Source: Zopfochytrium polystomum | Lineage: Eukaryota; Chytridiomycota; Chytridiomycetes; Chytridiales; Chytridiaceae | Reading direction: 5' to 3' | DNA length: 63,201 nucleotides | Assembly: GCA_025765615.1 (NCBI GenBank) | Contig: JAIVFJ010000334.1 | Location: 1 to 63,201, forward strand | Shown here: piece after piece, positions 20,254-30,503 of the stretch | Numbering within the stretch: position 1 is the first letter of the stretch | Layout of the letters: the number at the start of each line of letters is the position of its first letter | Notes under the pieces: model-generated | Seen by the model: only the letters and a program-made list of their open reading frames with translations | What the model was told of the DNA's origin: nothing | Database searches by the model: none | Translations under genes and position numbers: made by a program

Positions 20254-23200
20254 ATGGACAGTCCCTTCGCCTACACCAGCGGCAGCGGCGGGAAGGCAGG
20301 GTCAGCAGCGGTTCCAGCGTCTTTCGCCACTGCTCCTCGTGGCCCATCTCACACCGCCGTCGCCACCGGCCGTACATCGGCGCAACCGCACGCCTCCCCT
20401 CCTGCGCCGGCCCCACTTCCATCCCCCCTCTATCCCGCCGGCGGACCGCTGCGGCAGCACCCGCCTCCGCCGCCGCCGCCGCCGCTGCAACCACCGCAGC
20501 AGCAGCAACGTCCCCACTCGTGGTTCCAGGCCACCCACTTTGGCCCGCCGCCCTCGGTCGCCCAGTATTTGTCGCCACCTCAGCCGCTGCGGCCGCCGCC
20601 GTCACCATCATATCCCTTGTTGATGCCGTCTCCACTTGGCCGACGCTTCGCGCAGCCGCCGTCAAGCAGCCCGTTTAGCGCCTTGCCTCCGCCTCCGCCC
20701 TCCTTTTCTCTGGCGCGGCATCGCCGGCGGACGTCGCACTTGTCCCAAACAGCTCCTTCATCGGCTCCGACGGTCGGGATGTGCTGTTCAACGCGGCCCG
20801 TTCAATGAGGAGCCAGAGGGTGTCCCGGAGATGGTACGGTTTTTGCGTGCGGGAGGGGCGAACAAAAAAAAATGGTGTGGCTGGGAAGGTTGTTCGGGCT
20901 CCTTCAATACGCTCCCCTCAGTCGACTCCGCCCAAACACTCAAACACGCACACCACACAACCACCGAACAACAAAACCAAAATCAAAGGTCGTGCGAGCC
21001 GTGCCGCAAGCGCAAGCGCAAATGCGACGGCGTGCGGCCCAACTGCGGGTTCTGCGTGCAGCGCGGGACGTACCAGTTCTGCGTGTACCTCGGGTCAAAG
21101 TCGCGGATCGACCCGGTGCTCGCCCTCCGGCACCATGAGCAGATCGTCGCCGACCGCGCCGACTGGGAGGCCAAGATCGGTAGAGTAGCGGCGGAGGCCC
21201 CGGCGGATCCGGCCCCCCAGGGGCCTCTACACCAGCACTAACCCGTGGCACCAAACTTTCCTCAGCCCACATCGACCCGACGTGGCTCGTGTCCCCCGCA
21301 ACGCTCTCCGAAATGCTGGTCAAAGCGAGCCTCCAAGAAAACATCCTACGCCCGAGTTACTACCCGGCGGCGGACGCATCGTTGATGGCTTTGCGGTCGA
21401 CGACGCTGGCGGCGCGGCCGGGGGCGGCGGCGGACGAGCAGGAGGTGCTGGTGGACGCGTTTTTCCGGCTGCAGCTGATTGTGATGCAGCTGGTGCACCG
21501 CAAGAGCTTTTTGGAGGAACGCGGGAGGGTGCCGGCGTTTTTGCAGTTAGGGTCTAATCGGGGGTTGATGGCGCCTTCAGAAGTCTTCATGAATGCTCAC
21601 CCCCAAACCTTTCACTAGGGCGGCTGTCTGCGCGATGGGGGCGTTGGACCCGACGCTGATGCATCTCCCGCGAGAGGTGCTGCAGTACTACTACGAGATT
21701 GCGCGCGCGCAGGCGATGGACGCATGCGACGACGCGTCCATCGTGACCTTGCAGGCGCTGCTGATCCTCGCAGACCTGTCGTTTCGTTGAGTCTCCGTTT
21801 TTTTTCTTCTCCCCATCTTGTTTCTAACCCTCCCGTTTTGGTGGCATCCCTGCTCCATAACCCCTCCCCTCCCCCCTGCCTAAACCAGACATTGGCAAGA
21901 CGACAGCTGGGCGACTGCTATACGGCGCCGCGTCGCGAATGGTGAGGTCGCCCTTTTGTTTGAGTGCTTAGAGTGGAATGCACTTGTTGATCACAACCCC
22001 CCGCAAACCAGGCACGGTTTCTGGAGCTCCACATCGACCCGGACGAGAGCTCGCCGCGCTTGTCGCCAGTCGAAAAGGAGGTGCGGCGCCGGTGCTGGTG
22101 GTACTGCTACATTGCCGAAAAGAGTTGAGACGCCCCCCCTTTTTGCCGTCTCCCGTCGATTTTCCCACTGAGTCATCCTCTAACACTACCTCCCTACCCT
22201 TCCGCGCACTCATCTCACCCCGCCTCCCTTCAGCCACCTCCCTGATGACCATGCGACCCCCAATGAGCCGCACCCCAGCCGCCGTGCTCCCCCCGTGCCC
22301 CGACGCGCTCTGGCACTCGCTCGACGCCGCCGCCATGCATCCCCACCCACGCCTCCCGAGTGTTGAATCCACGTTCCCGCACTTTGCGGCTCTCCTCGAG
22401 ATCCACCTCGACCTCGTCGAGCAGTGCGCCGCCGAGACCGCCTCCGCCGCCGCCGCCGCCTCGGCGCAGCGGCTCCGCGCGGCTGAGACTCGGCTGGCGG
22501 AGTGGCGGGCGGGGTTGCCCGCGGGGCTACCTATCGACGCGGAGGACGCGGCGCGGGCGGTGGAGCGGATGGCGGCGGGGGAGGCCGGTGGGGGCGAGAA
22601 AGCGTGGGAGCTGCCGTGGGTGGTGACGGTGGCGACGGTGTACCACGTGTCGACGGTTTACGTGGCGACGCGGAAGTTGCTTTGGGAGGTGCCGGGGGCG
22701 ATCGCGGCGGGACGACGGCGGCGGCGGTTGCGGCCCGTCGGTGTGGAGGGTGGGGTTAAGGTGGAGGTGTGCGAGGAGCAGCGGGCGGCGGCGGCGGCGG
22801 CGGCGGCGTTCGACCGCGGGCTGACGGCGGCGGCGGCAGTGGGACGGGTCGCGGCGGCGCTCACGGCGGCGGCTGGGGGCAGGTGCCCGACGTTTGCAGC
22901 GCTGCCGGTGGTTGTTGCGGCGCGGTTCTGCATGTTTGCGGCTGCGGCGGCGGCCGTGGGCGGGATGCTGTTTGGGCCCACGGCGGGCGGCGGCGGCGAC
23001 GAGGGCGGCGGCGAGGGGGTGCGGGAGGCTGTCGCGCGGGAGGCGTTGGCGGCGCTGGTGGGGCTCATGAGGCGGGATGTGGGGGCGAGACCAGGATTTG
23101 GGGCGATATTGCTTACGCTTGAGGATACTGATGGAAGTGGTGGTGGTGGTGGGGGCGATCGGACTGCGGGCGAAAAGGCCGCGACACTGTCGGCGCTGGG

Positions 23201-23549
23201 GTCTTCGTCGCAGCAGCTGCAGCAGCAGCAGCAGTACGTTTCGATGGGTGAGGAGGCGGAGCGCGCGTGGCTTGACCAAAAGGAGATGGCGCGTCCGGCC
23301 ATTGGCGCCCAGCTCCTGCGCCTTCAGGAGATGATTGTTGCGGCAGCAGAAGATGAGAGTGGGGAGGCGGGACGAACAGAGACGACGGAGTTCGGTGGAG
23401 GTGAGACGGCCGTGGCTACGACAACAGAGTGGGAAGACGCATTTGCCGAGCTGATTGGCGAGAGCGGCGGCGACGGCGGCGCCGGTAGCGTGGGAGGCGG
23501 GGTGGATTTCGACCTCGCGAATTGGATGTTGGGAAGCAGGATGGTGTGA
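20254..23549 (+). CDS. Zn(II)2Cys6 transcription factor with fungal-specific regulatory domain
   Basis: Fungal-type binuclear zinc-cluster DNA-binding regulator. Exons: 20254-20833, 20989-21179, 21266-21551, 21619-21785, 21889-21941, 22012-22123 and 22234-23549. All six introns have GT..AG ends and join in frame. The zinc cluster is completed by the first splice (W|SCEPCRKRKRKCDG, then NCGFC and C at C-x2-C-x6-C-x6-C-x2-C-x8-C). The middle homology region follows: AFFRLQLIVMQLVHRKSFL, AVCAMGALDP, TLQALLILADLS, GRLLYGAASRMARFLELH, EKEVRRRCWWYCYIAEK and MRPPMS. The N-terminal ~190 residues are Pro/Ala/Ser/Gln-rich; a frame change within exon 1 (about 20660-20720) needs correction. The C-terminal part is Ala/Gly-rich. 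The target genes are unknown. Confidence 0.88.
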
Positions 23550-25221
23550 TTTGGCGTCTCCGCACTCTTCTTTAATTGTCTTTCCAATTTTAAAACCTGC
23601 TTCACTTAGCAAATGCTTGGCTGGACAACGCACGTGCACTGGAATTCATTAGATGTACCTTGGCGCTGAGCAAGAAACTTTTGTTCGGGGAACGCAGCGC
23701 GTTCGCGTTTGTCAATCCCTCTGAACTGCGGCTGAACGGCGTTATCGCTCCCTTCTGCGGCCTTCATCCGCACTAGGCACACGCTAAGCAATTGGGAAAT
23801 AGAAGTCCAATTACATTCAATTATCAAGTATCTGGGCGCAAAGGGCAGATCGGCAGGATTAAGGGTAAGAAGGATCCAAAGGTGATTTTCTTGCAGTGTC
23901 ATTGAGCAGAGCCAGAGCCCTTATCTGATGCCTTTGACCAACGCAGCCATCTGCCCTTCACGAAGCACACATTCAGCAACTACAAAATTTTTGCACACTA
24001 CCTGGCTTTATTGCTACATTGACGAATCTCAACTATCAGACAGGGTGTTCCAAAACCACAACTCGGCAGCAACCCACCGGTTTGCGCAAACTGTTGATCT
24101 GACTGGGTTTGAGTAGTTTCCTTCCTACCCTGCCTAACCTGCCAAAGCTGGAATTTATACGTTTTACATTTAAATCTGTTGTTTCGCCCATCTGGTCATA
24201 TAAGCCATGCCTCTGGTACTTAAACATAACACTGGCACTTAGCATGTACACCGCCCACTGACCAGTGTGCTACTGTGTCTGTACTCACATGGTTTGGACT
24301 AGGAACAAAAAGTACACTTTCTGTGTCTGCTCCATTTGTCTATGTCATTTCTTAAATTGAATTTTGTTCTTTGCTGTCTGCCTAGACTAGTAGACTGTCT
24401 CTGACCCTGTCTGTTGCAGTCAATCCTAATTTCCTCTGCAAAGCCGCTTCCTCCTGGCAATGTTGACTTGCTGAGGCAGGCCAACAGGGCTCTGAGTCCT
24501 GACAGGCGTCATTTCCCTGACTCAGGCTGGGAACAGGAGAGACACATCCGGCTTTTCCACATCCTTTGTAGACAGACTGCTCCACCTCCCATAGGAACAG
24601 AGACAGATGTAAAATTGTCTGTGCCTGGCAGTCACTCACAAATCCTCTGCCACCCAAGGGTATTCCCCACAAATTCATTGGACTTTGTCCTTTGCGTGAA
24701 CCGTCCTTACTGTCAATTTCATATACCATGAGATTTTGAGGCAGCAAAAAAACATTTTGGTGGAGGGCAAAAAAACCTTTTGACTATTGGAGACAGACCA
24801 CCCCTCCTAATCGAAAACTTCTTTTTGGTCCCCCCAAAACTTTTTTTTTCAGCCCCAAAGTCTCAAGGAATATGAAAATTCACTGTAATTGGACCACTTC
24901 CTGTTGGAATATGCCCTCGCGCGAGCGAATCAATAAGAATAAGCAAAAAAAAAACTTGACTTGTCTCGCCCTCTCGCCCTCCTCGGAGAGCCTGTTACCA
25001 GGAAAGATAAAGAAGACGTTCATGAACTGTAACAGGCTCCCTCCAGGGCGGTGTTCATGATTTGCAATTTGAAATACGCTGAGCAAGCTACTCAAAGTGG
25101 TGATTGGTTTCTATTAATCCGCAACGCTCTTCCAGGAATACGAGGCCCTGCATCTACCATATCACCCCCCCTCCCAGTAATCTGCAGCAAGACTGTGTCA
25201 TCCACCAGTCACGAAAAATAA
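23550..25221. other. CpG-poor, AT-richer island, probably repeat-derived
   Basis: From about 23600 the GC-rich style of the genes gives way to sequence with few CG and many TG/CA dinucleotides (clearest at 24240-24900). Frames are short and without recognisable domains. A region at 23610-23900 (minus) is open for about 95 codons but unrecognised. The change in composition suggests old, methylated repeat DNA. Confidence 0.45.
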
Positions 25222-25767
25222 TTAGGAAACTGGCAATAGATCAAAGCTCGCACAGGTTCCCCCTGATGCGGACAGCGTTGAAGTGACACAACTGCCAAAA
25301 GAGTCGTGGATGGTTCCATCGCCAAGGTACGTAATTTGCTGAAAAGATCTGTAGTCGCATGGATCGATCCCGATACTCTGGAGAACGCGATAAAAAGTTA
25401 CGTTCAGTCGAACTCCGCAAAAAGTGGTACGAAAGGAAAGATAAGAGTTCACACAAACCGAAAGTTCAAGGGTTGAGAGGCATCCACCTGACGAGACTTG
25501 TTTCCAGGCAGACTGATCCTTGACGAATACCTGCTTGCTGGACGCACCAGGAGGGGACTCGCACGTTGCAAATACGGTCCCTGCAATGCAGTTGTTAGTG
25601 TCCCGCAGGCGGATCTGGAACTTGTCCGGCACGCTCGTTTGGGTTGACGTTGGGGAGGACGTTGTCGCAGTCAAAGACGATGATCCTCCGGGAACAGCGG
25701 CTGCTTCGTGCCGAGCGGGTATGCACGCAGCCCCGCCGGCGGGAACGGCTTCTTCGCGATCGACAAG

Positions 25768-25800
<33 letters not shown>

Positions 25801-25866
25801 AGGTCGATTGTCCGGTACGACGGCGCCGAGTCGCCTGGCTCCGGCGTGGCCGACACCGACGCCCAT
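25222..25866 (-). CDS. Possible secreted Cys-containing protein, N-terminus altered by a triplet repeat
   Basis: The C-terminal ~150 residues look genuine and extracellular: TNNCIAGTVFATCESPPG, SGGCLSTLELSVCVN, and four further cysteines to the end. The N-terminal part passes through an 11-unit GTC/GAC triplet repeat (25767-25800). In this frame it encodes a poly-Val run, and in another frame a poly-Ser run preceded by an ATG at 25886. I cannot tell which start is real; no standard signal peptide is visible unless the Val run serves as one. No family recognised. Confidence 0.4.
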
Positions 25867-26530
25867 TCCGATGCGGCGGTTACCATATTGAGAGGACCAC
25901 GGTTTCGCCGGATGAGAAAAAAAAAAAAAAAGAAAAGGAAACTTTTTTTTTTTCTTCAATTTTCTCGTGCCAAACACCCTCTCTGTGACAAGTCTACTGC
26001 CATCCAAAACTGCGCAATTGCTTGGACGGAGAGACACTTCAGTGATTGAGCGCTTACCCTTCTCGCTGTTTCGTTTGACATGGCGCAACCTTGAGCATTC
26101 AGTGGCTGTGCCACTATTGGAAAGACACTCTTATAGCCCGCCCGGTCTCTCTCTGCAAACAGTTTCCGGCTGCTTTTTTTTCTTCAGTTAGAGGCCGCAT
26201 GGCAGGAAGACAGGTATGGCAACCAAGCACGTTGACTGGTGACGTGTTGGCAGATCTGGGCGACGATCTCTATGTGAGGTTGGGAGTTGCAGTCGCCAGG
26301 ATTGTAACACCGATCCCAAGGCGTTAGTGCATGCAAGCTGGCGTGACGTGTGTGGGAGGATCAGGCATGCTGGGGTCACGCAGCGTAGCTGCTGGGGTGG
26401 CGGTGGCGCTGTCGGGTGGTCGGTGCGCCAATTGAGAGAGATTTTTTTTGTTTTGCGGCAACGACATCTGGAAATTTGGACCTTGAACGGTTGAAAAACA
26501 AGTGGTTATGTTCGCCCCCTTGTTGCTACA
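25867..26530. other. Intergenic region, nothing supported
   Basis: Contains A-run and T-run homopolymers at 25917-25960 and no convincing gene. The frame at 26091-26327 is short and has no recognisable features. Confidence 0.35.
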
Positions 26531-27007
26531 GTGACTGCTGTCGCATTCTCAAGAGAAGTCTTCGCCTGGTGGAGACTCCATGATTTCAAGCTGACATATG
26601 ATGGCGATGGGGACACTGAAGCATTTATCAATGTAGCCAACCGCAACATGCTGGATTGGCTCGCCGAGATGCAGGATCGATCCAATGGCGACTGGTACGG
26701 AGCCCCTGCAGCTGTAAATTGGCCTCAGCTGGACTTGTTTACAATCGGGACTACCTTGAGATTATTTGGGCTGAAACCCGAGGGGCTTCTGGATGGCGTC
26801 GAATGGTGGAGAGCTCGAGGTCCAGCTCGTTACGGCATCCCACAGGATGAGCGAAAGAAACAATTGTTGGCGCAGATTGCAAAGTTGTTGGAATGGCTTT
26901 TTGTCAAAGGATTCAGCATTCCTTTCGAGGTTATGCACTTGGCAGGGGATATTAAATGCGCAAAGAGATCGTGGACGGAGGCAATGAGTCGAGTGGACAC
27001 ACAGTAA
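26531..27007 (+). CDS. Orphan open frame, possibly a gene fragment
   Basis: An open stretch of 158 codons with a sensible, charged and Trp-rich composition (AWWRLHDFKLTYDGDGDTEAF, LDLFTIGTTLRLFGLKPEG). It does not begin with ATG, and a possible acceptor CTACAG lies just before it at 26530, so it may be a 3' exon whose upstream exon I cannot find. The family is not recognised. It could also be a relic. Confidence 0.35.
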   Translation: MTAVAFSREVFAWWRLHDFKLTYDGDGDTEAFINVANRNMLDWLAEMQDRSNGDWYGAPAAVNWPQLDLFTIGTTLRLFGLKPEGLLDGVEWWRARGPARYGIPQDERKKQLLAQIAKLLEWLFVKGFSIPFEVMHLAGDIKCAKRSWTEAMSRVDTQ

Positions 27008-27697
27008 TAAGCAAATTGTTGACTGATTTCTAAATTCCAATCTGAAATCAAGCGAACGTCTTTGGGAGCTTGACTTTGCTACTGCGCCAGCATCCATAGA
27101 CTTTGATTTCATTGACGCGGCGGTGTGATTGAGCGGCGTCCGCGTTTGGGCGTGGAGTCTATCTGTTGTACTACAGTTACACAAAAGGCAACAGCGCTCG
27201 CCGCGACTACCCGCACTCGCACACAAACACACACACACACACACACACACGCACAGGCGATTTTCTCCACCTTCTTTCCTCCTCTCGAGGCCCCTCTTTC
27301 ATGCCGATAAACTTCGTGGGAAATCTTCTTTCTCCACCTAGTTACAAGTCTGCCCAAAGTCAACATTGCCCACAGATGTAACGCCTCACATCGCCACAAC
27401 CATCAGCCACTACCTGGATGCACAGGACCAGCATTCAAGAAAAGAGATAATCCATACGAGCAAGCGACCAGTGTTCCTGCTCTCTTTTTCCTCGGCGTTG
27501 TCGCACCTGCTGATTCTTCTCATTTTTTTTTTCTCGCGTTTCCGCTTGATTTTATTTAGAACTGCCTCACACAAAAAAGTGCTTGGGGGCTGGGCGATGT
27601 ACTCAACCCAAAAAGACATGGCTATTAATGTGTGGAACATCATCATGAAAGAATACTCACAAATCGCGGCAAAGCAAAAGAAAGAAAGATAACCTCC
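27008..27697. other. Intergenic region with (CA)n microsatellite
   Basis: A CA dinucleotide repeat lies at about 27224-27254. The remainder has no supported gene. The segment at 27270-27700 contains short T-rich tracts. Confidence 0.4.
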
Positions 27698-29001
27698 TCA
27701 AACCACCCTTCCTTCAGGCGGCTGAAAGCCGAGCAGCCTCTTTCCCAACGGCGTCAGCCGCACCGGCGCCGTCGCCCTCTCCGAGCTCCTGATCTCCTCG
27801 AGCTTGCGCTTCTGCTCCGCGGCCCTTTCCTTCGTATACGCCCTGAACGACGCCGGGAACAGCTTGACCTGGCCCCCGGCGGGCCAGTGCGACGTCATGC
27901 GGTTCTCGGCAAACGCCTTTACGCGCTTGGTCGTGTCCTGCTCCGTGAGGAACCGGCGCGGGCACATGCAGACGTAGATGACGGCGCGGTCGCGGCCAGC
28001 GGGCGCGGCGGGGTTTCGCAAAGCGGGAAAGTCGTTTTGGTGCGGTGTTTTGCTGTACCAGAACACCTTTTTTTTTTTTTTTTTTTTTTTTTTGTTTTGC
28101 GTTGAAGGGTAAGCAACCCTCTTCCCGTCTCCAACTATCTCGCTCATGGCGCTCTCGACCGCATACCATATCTCCGGCCTTTGCGCGAACGCGAACGCGT
28201 GGCATCGGAAACGGCTTGTCCGCCGACTTTGCCGGGTCCTTGTCGCCCAGGTACTTTCTCCCGTCGACCTGAATCTCTTCAATGTATTCGACGGGGTATT
28301 TCAGCCAGTTGCCCTTGGCCTCCTCCTCGGGATGCGCGGCCAGGTATCCGCGCCACGCGCGGTGGCCGCCGCGCCAGACGACCAGCCCGCCGTCGTTGTC
28401 CCCGTCGCAGTCGACAAGGTTCAGGAAGCCCTGCAGGCACTTCCCGTCGAGCGGCTCTGCGCCGCGGTTCTTTTTCGGGTCGGGCCTGCCTTGGTCCGAG
28501 TGCGCCCAGAACCCGGCGGCGGCGCTGCCGCTGCTCTTTCCGCTTCCTGGATCCACCCACACCCACACCCTCCTCCCTCTCCTCCCGCATGCCAACGTAA
28601 GTGTTGGACCCGTCGAACGAGACGACGAGGTCGCGCGGGTCGCAGTCCCAGTACTCTGCGAAGCAGGCGGCGACGTTGGGGTGCTGGCGGGCGTCCCAGA
28701 GGGCCTGCGTGTGGGGCCAGAGGCGGTCGATGCCGTGGATGGTGCCGGCGGGGAGGGTGTCGGACTTCCAGCGGGAGGGGGAGGCCGGGGTCAGGGATGG
28801 GTCCCAGTGCGCGACCTGGGCAAAGAGGGCGTCGCGCAGGGACTGGCAGAAGGCGGGGTCCGCGACGACGCCCGGGATCAGCACGTATCCGTGTTCGCGG
28901 AGGTGGGCGACGCGGTCGGGAGTGAAGAAGCGGCGGGCAGCAGCGGCGGCGGCGGCGGCGGCGACCTCATCGGCGGGCGACTTTGCCCAGTTCTTAAGCA
29001 T
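27698..29001 (-). CDS. Phytanoyl-CoA dioxygenase-like Fe(II)/2-oxoglutarate oxygenase
   Basis: Starts at the ATG at 28999-29001. N-terminal: FFTPDRVAHLREHGYVLIPGVV, the usual PhyH opening. The metal ligands are visible: HSDQG (His-x-Asp) at 28491-28502, and the distal His in KTPHQND at about 28034-28048. QGFLNLVDCDGDNDGGLVVWRGGH is the typical core of the fungal PhyH subgroup. A 100-nt intron (28067-28166, GTATGC..AAAG) joins AGDM to VFWYSK in frame; its 3' end is a long run of A. One 1-nt frame change is needed near 28550-28600, in a GAGGAGAGG repeat before HSDQG. The substrate is unknown. About 400 residues. Confidence 0.82.
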
Positions 29002-29450
29002 TTCTTTCTTTCTTCTTCTTTCCGTCTTTTCCCTCTCTTTGTCAACGAATTTATAGCCAAATGTATTGTCTTTTCCTACGATGATGGCACAGCGACTTTG
29101 CCAACCCGCCAAACGAAGTGCAGCCCACCATCGCTCCATGAGTTCCTTTCACAAGCTGGAAAGTTGGAAGTGCATTGAGAGTCCAGCGTGAACCAAAAAG
29201 GGGCAGCAGCGGCAGGGACGGCTGGCGGCGATCTGCCGGCAATCTCCTTGTTCTTGTTGCCGCCGCTACGTCTTGTATTTGAAAAAAAAAAAAAAAAGAG
29301 TAAGAGCGCCATGAAAGTTCTTTTTTTTTTTGTATGGGGTGGTTTATGGACAAAATGAAGTGACATGTTGATATATCACCCTTTCGTGACGGCGGGGCGC
29401 GAGCTTTGCAAGTTTTCAAAGTCGACTTCCAAATTATAACACGGGGCACG

Positions 29451-29487
<37 letters not shown>

Positions 29488-30503
29488 CACCCACGCACAC
29501 TAAACAAATACGCCAGCGAGATCGGGCCCACTGGAAGCCAATTTAAAAATTCAACCTAAAGGTCACGAAAAAGGGGGTGGTTTACCCTTGTCTCTGTTTT
29601 TGACTTGACCCGGAGGGAGGGGAACATCTAGAGGGGGAAAAACAAAGAAAAGAAAAAAAAAGAGTAGAACAAAGGGGAAGAAATCGTGTACGTGATGGGG
29701 GGAGGGGGGGCAGAGAAAGCATGGATTGGAATGGGAGTGGGGGGGTAGGGGGCTGTTGAACGTGTGAGCAAAAAAAAACCAGGGTGGTAACAAACAGAAC
29801 AAGAAAGGAGAAGAAAAAAAGAAACGACGAAAGCGGGGGAAGGGTAGAAGGTGCGAGCATCTCGGGCGGTTGGTGTTAGGGAAAGCGAGGGACAGGCGGG
29901 AGAGGGGGAGGGAGGAGAGGCACAACGGGCCGGACAAGCTCCCTCCAAAACCAAAAAGAAAAGAAAAAAAATCAGGGTCCAAGGGGGGACACACGCACCC
30001 ACGAAGGCACGATCACGAAAACGGGGAGAAAAAAAAAACTGTACTCACGAAGGAGAGGAAGGGACCGAAGCAAAGAAAAAAAAAATAAAAAAATAAAGGA
30101 ACAAAGGTTGGTGGAACACGGCACCAACAAAAACACAAAAGCGATACAAACAAACAAGAACAGTGGACTGGGGGGAAAATGATGGCGAAGGAGAGAAAAG
30201 TGGGAGACAGGGCAAGGTAGGGTAGGGCAGGACAAAAAAGGAAAAGCGTGGGAGCTCCCCACCTCTTTCGACGATCGCAAAACCCATTAAAGATAAAAAA
30301 AAAAAAAGAAAAGAAAAAAGAGATCAAAAACACACAATAAGAAAGAAAGAACAATAGCCGCCAAGTAAGTTCAATTCATATCGGAATCCCGTTTGACTCT
30401 CAGAGAAGGCGATCACCGTCCCCGCATACCAACCCTCTCAGCCCTACATGCTCCATCATACTCCTCACCGTCCACCAAAGAAACGCCTCTTTCCACCCCC
30501 GCC
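29002..30503. other. Long purine-rich intergenic region with poly-A runs
   Basis: The plus strand is strongly purine-rich from about 29570 to 30350 (GAAAAGAAAA, GGGGAGGGGG, AGAGAAAG). Poly-A runs occur at 29281-29296 and about 29451-29480. It lies between the 5' end of the PhyH gene and the 3' end of the GATA gene, both transcribed on the minus strand. The open frames in it are low-complexity artefacts. Confidence 0.5.

Noticed and set aside
22527..23639. Long minus-strand Arg/Ser/Pro-rich frames
   Set aside because: Shadow of the last exon of the Zn2Cys6 gene; codon third-position pattern favours the plus strand.
29563..30354. Overlapping minus-strand frames rich in Phe, Pro, Leu and Ser
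   Set aside because: They are products of the polypurine/polypyrimidine tract, not coding sequence.
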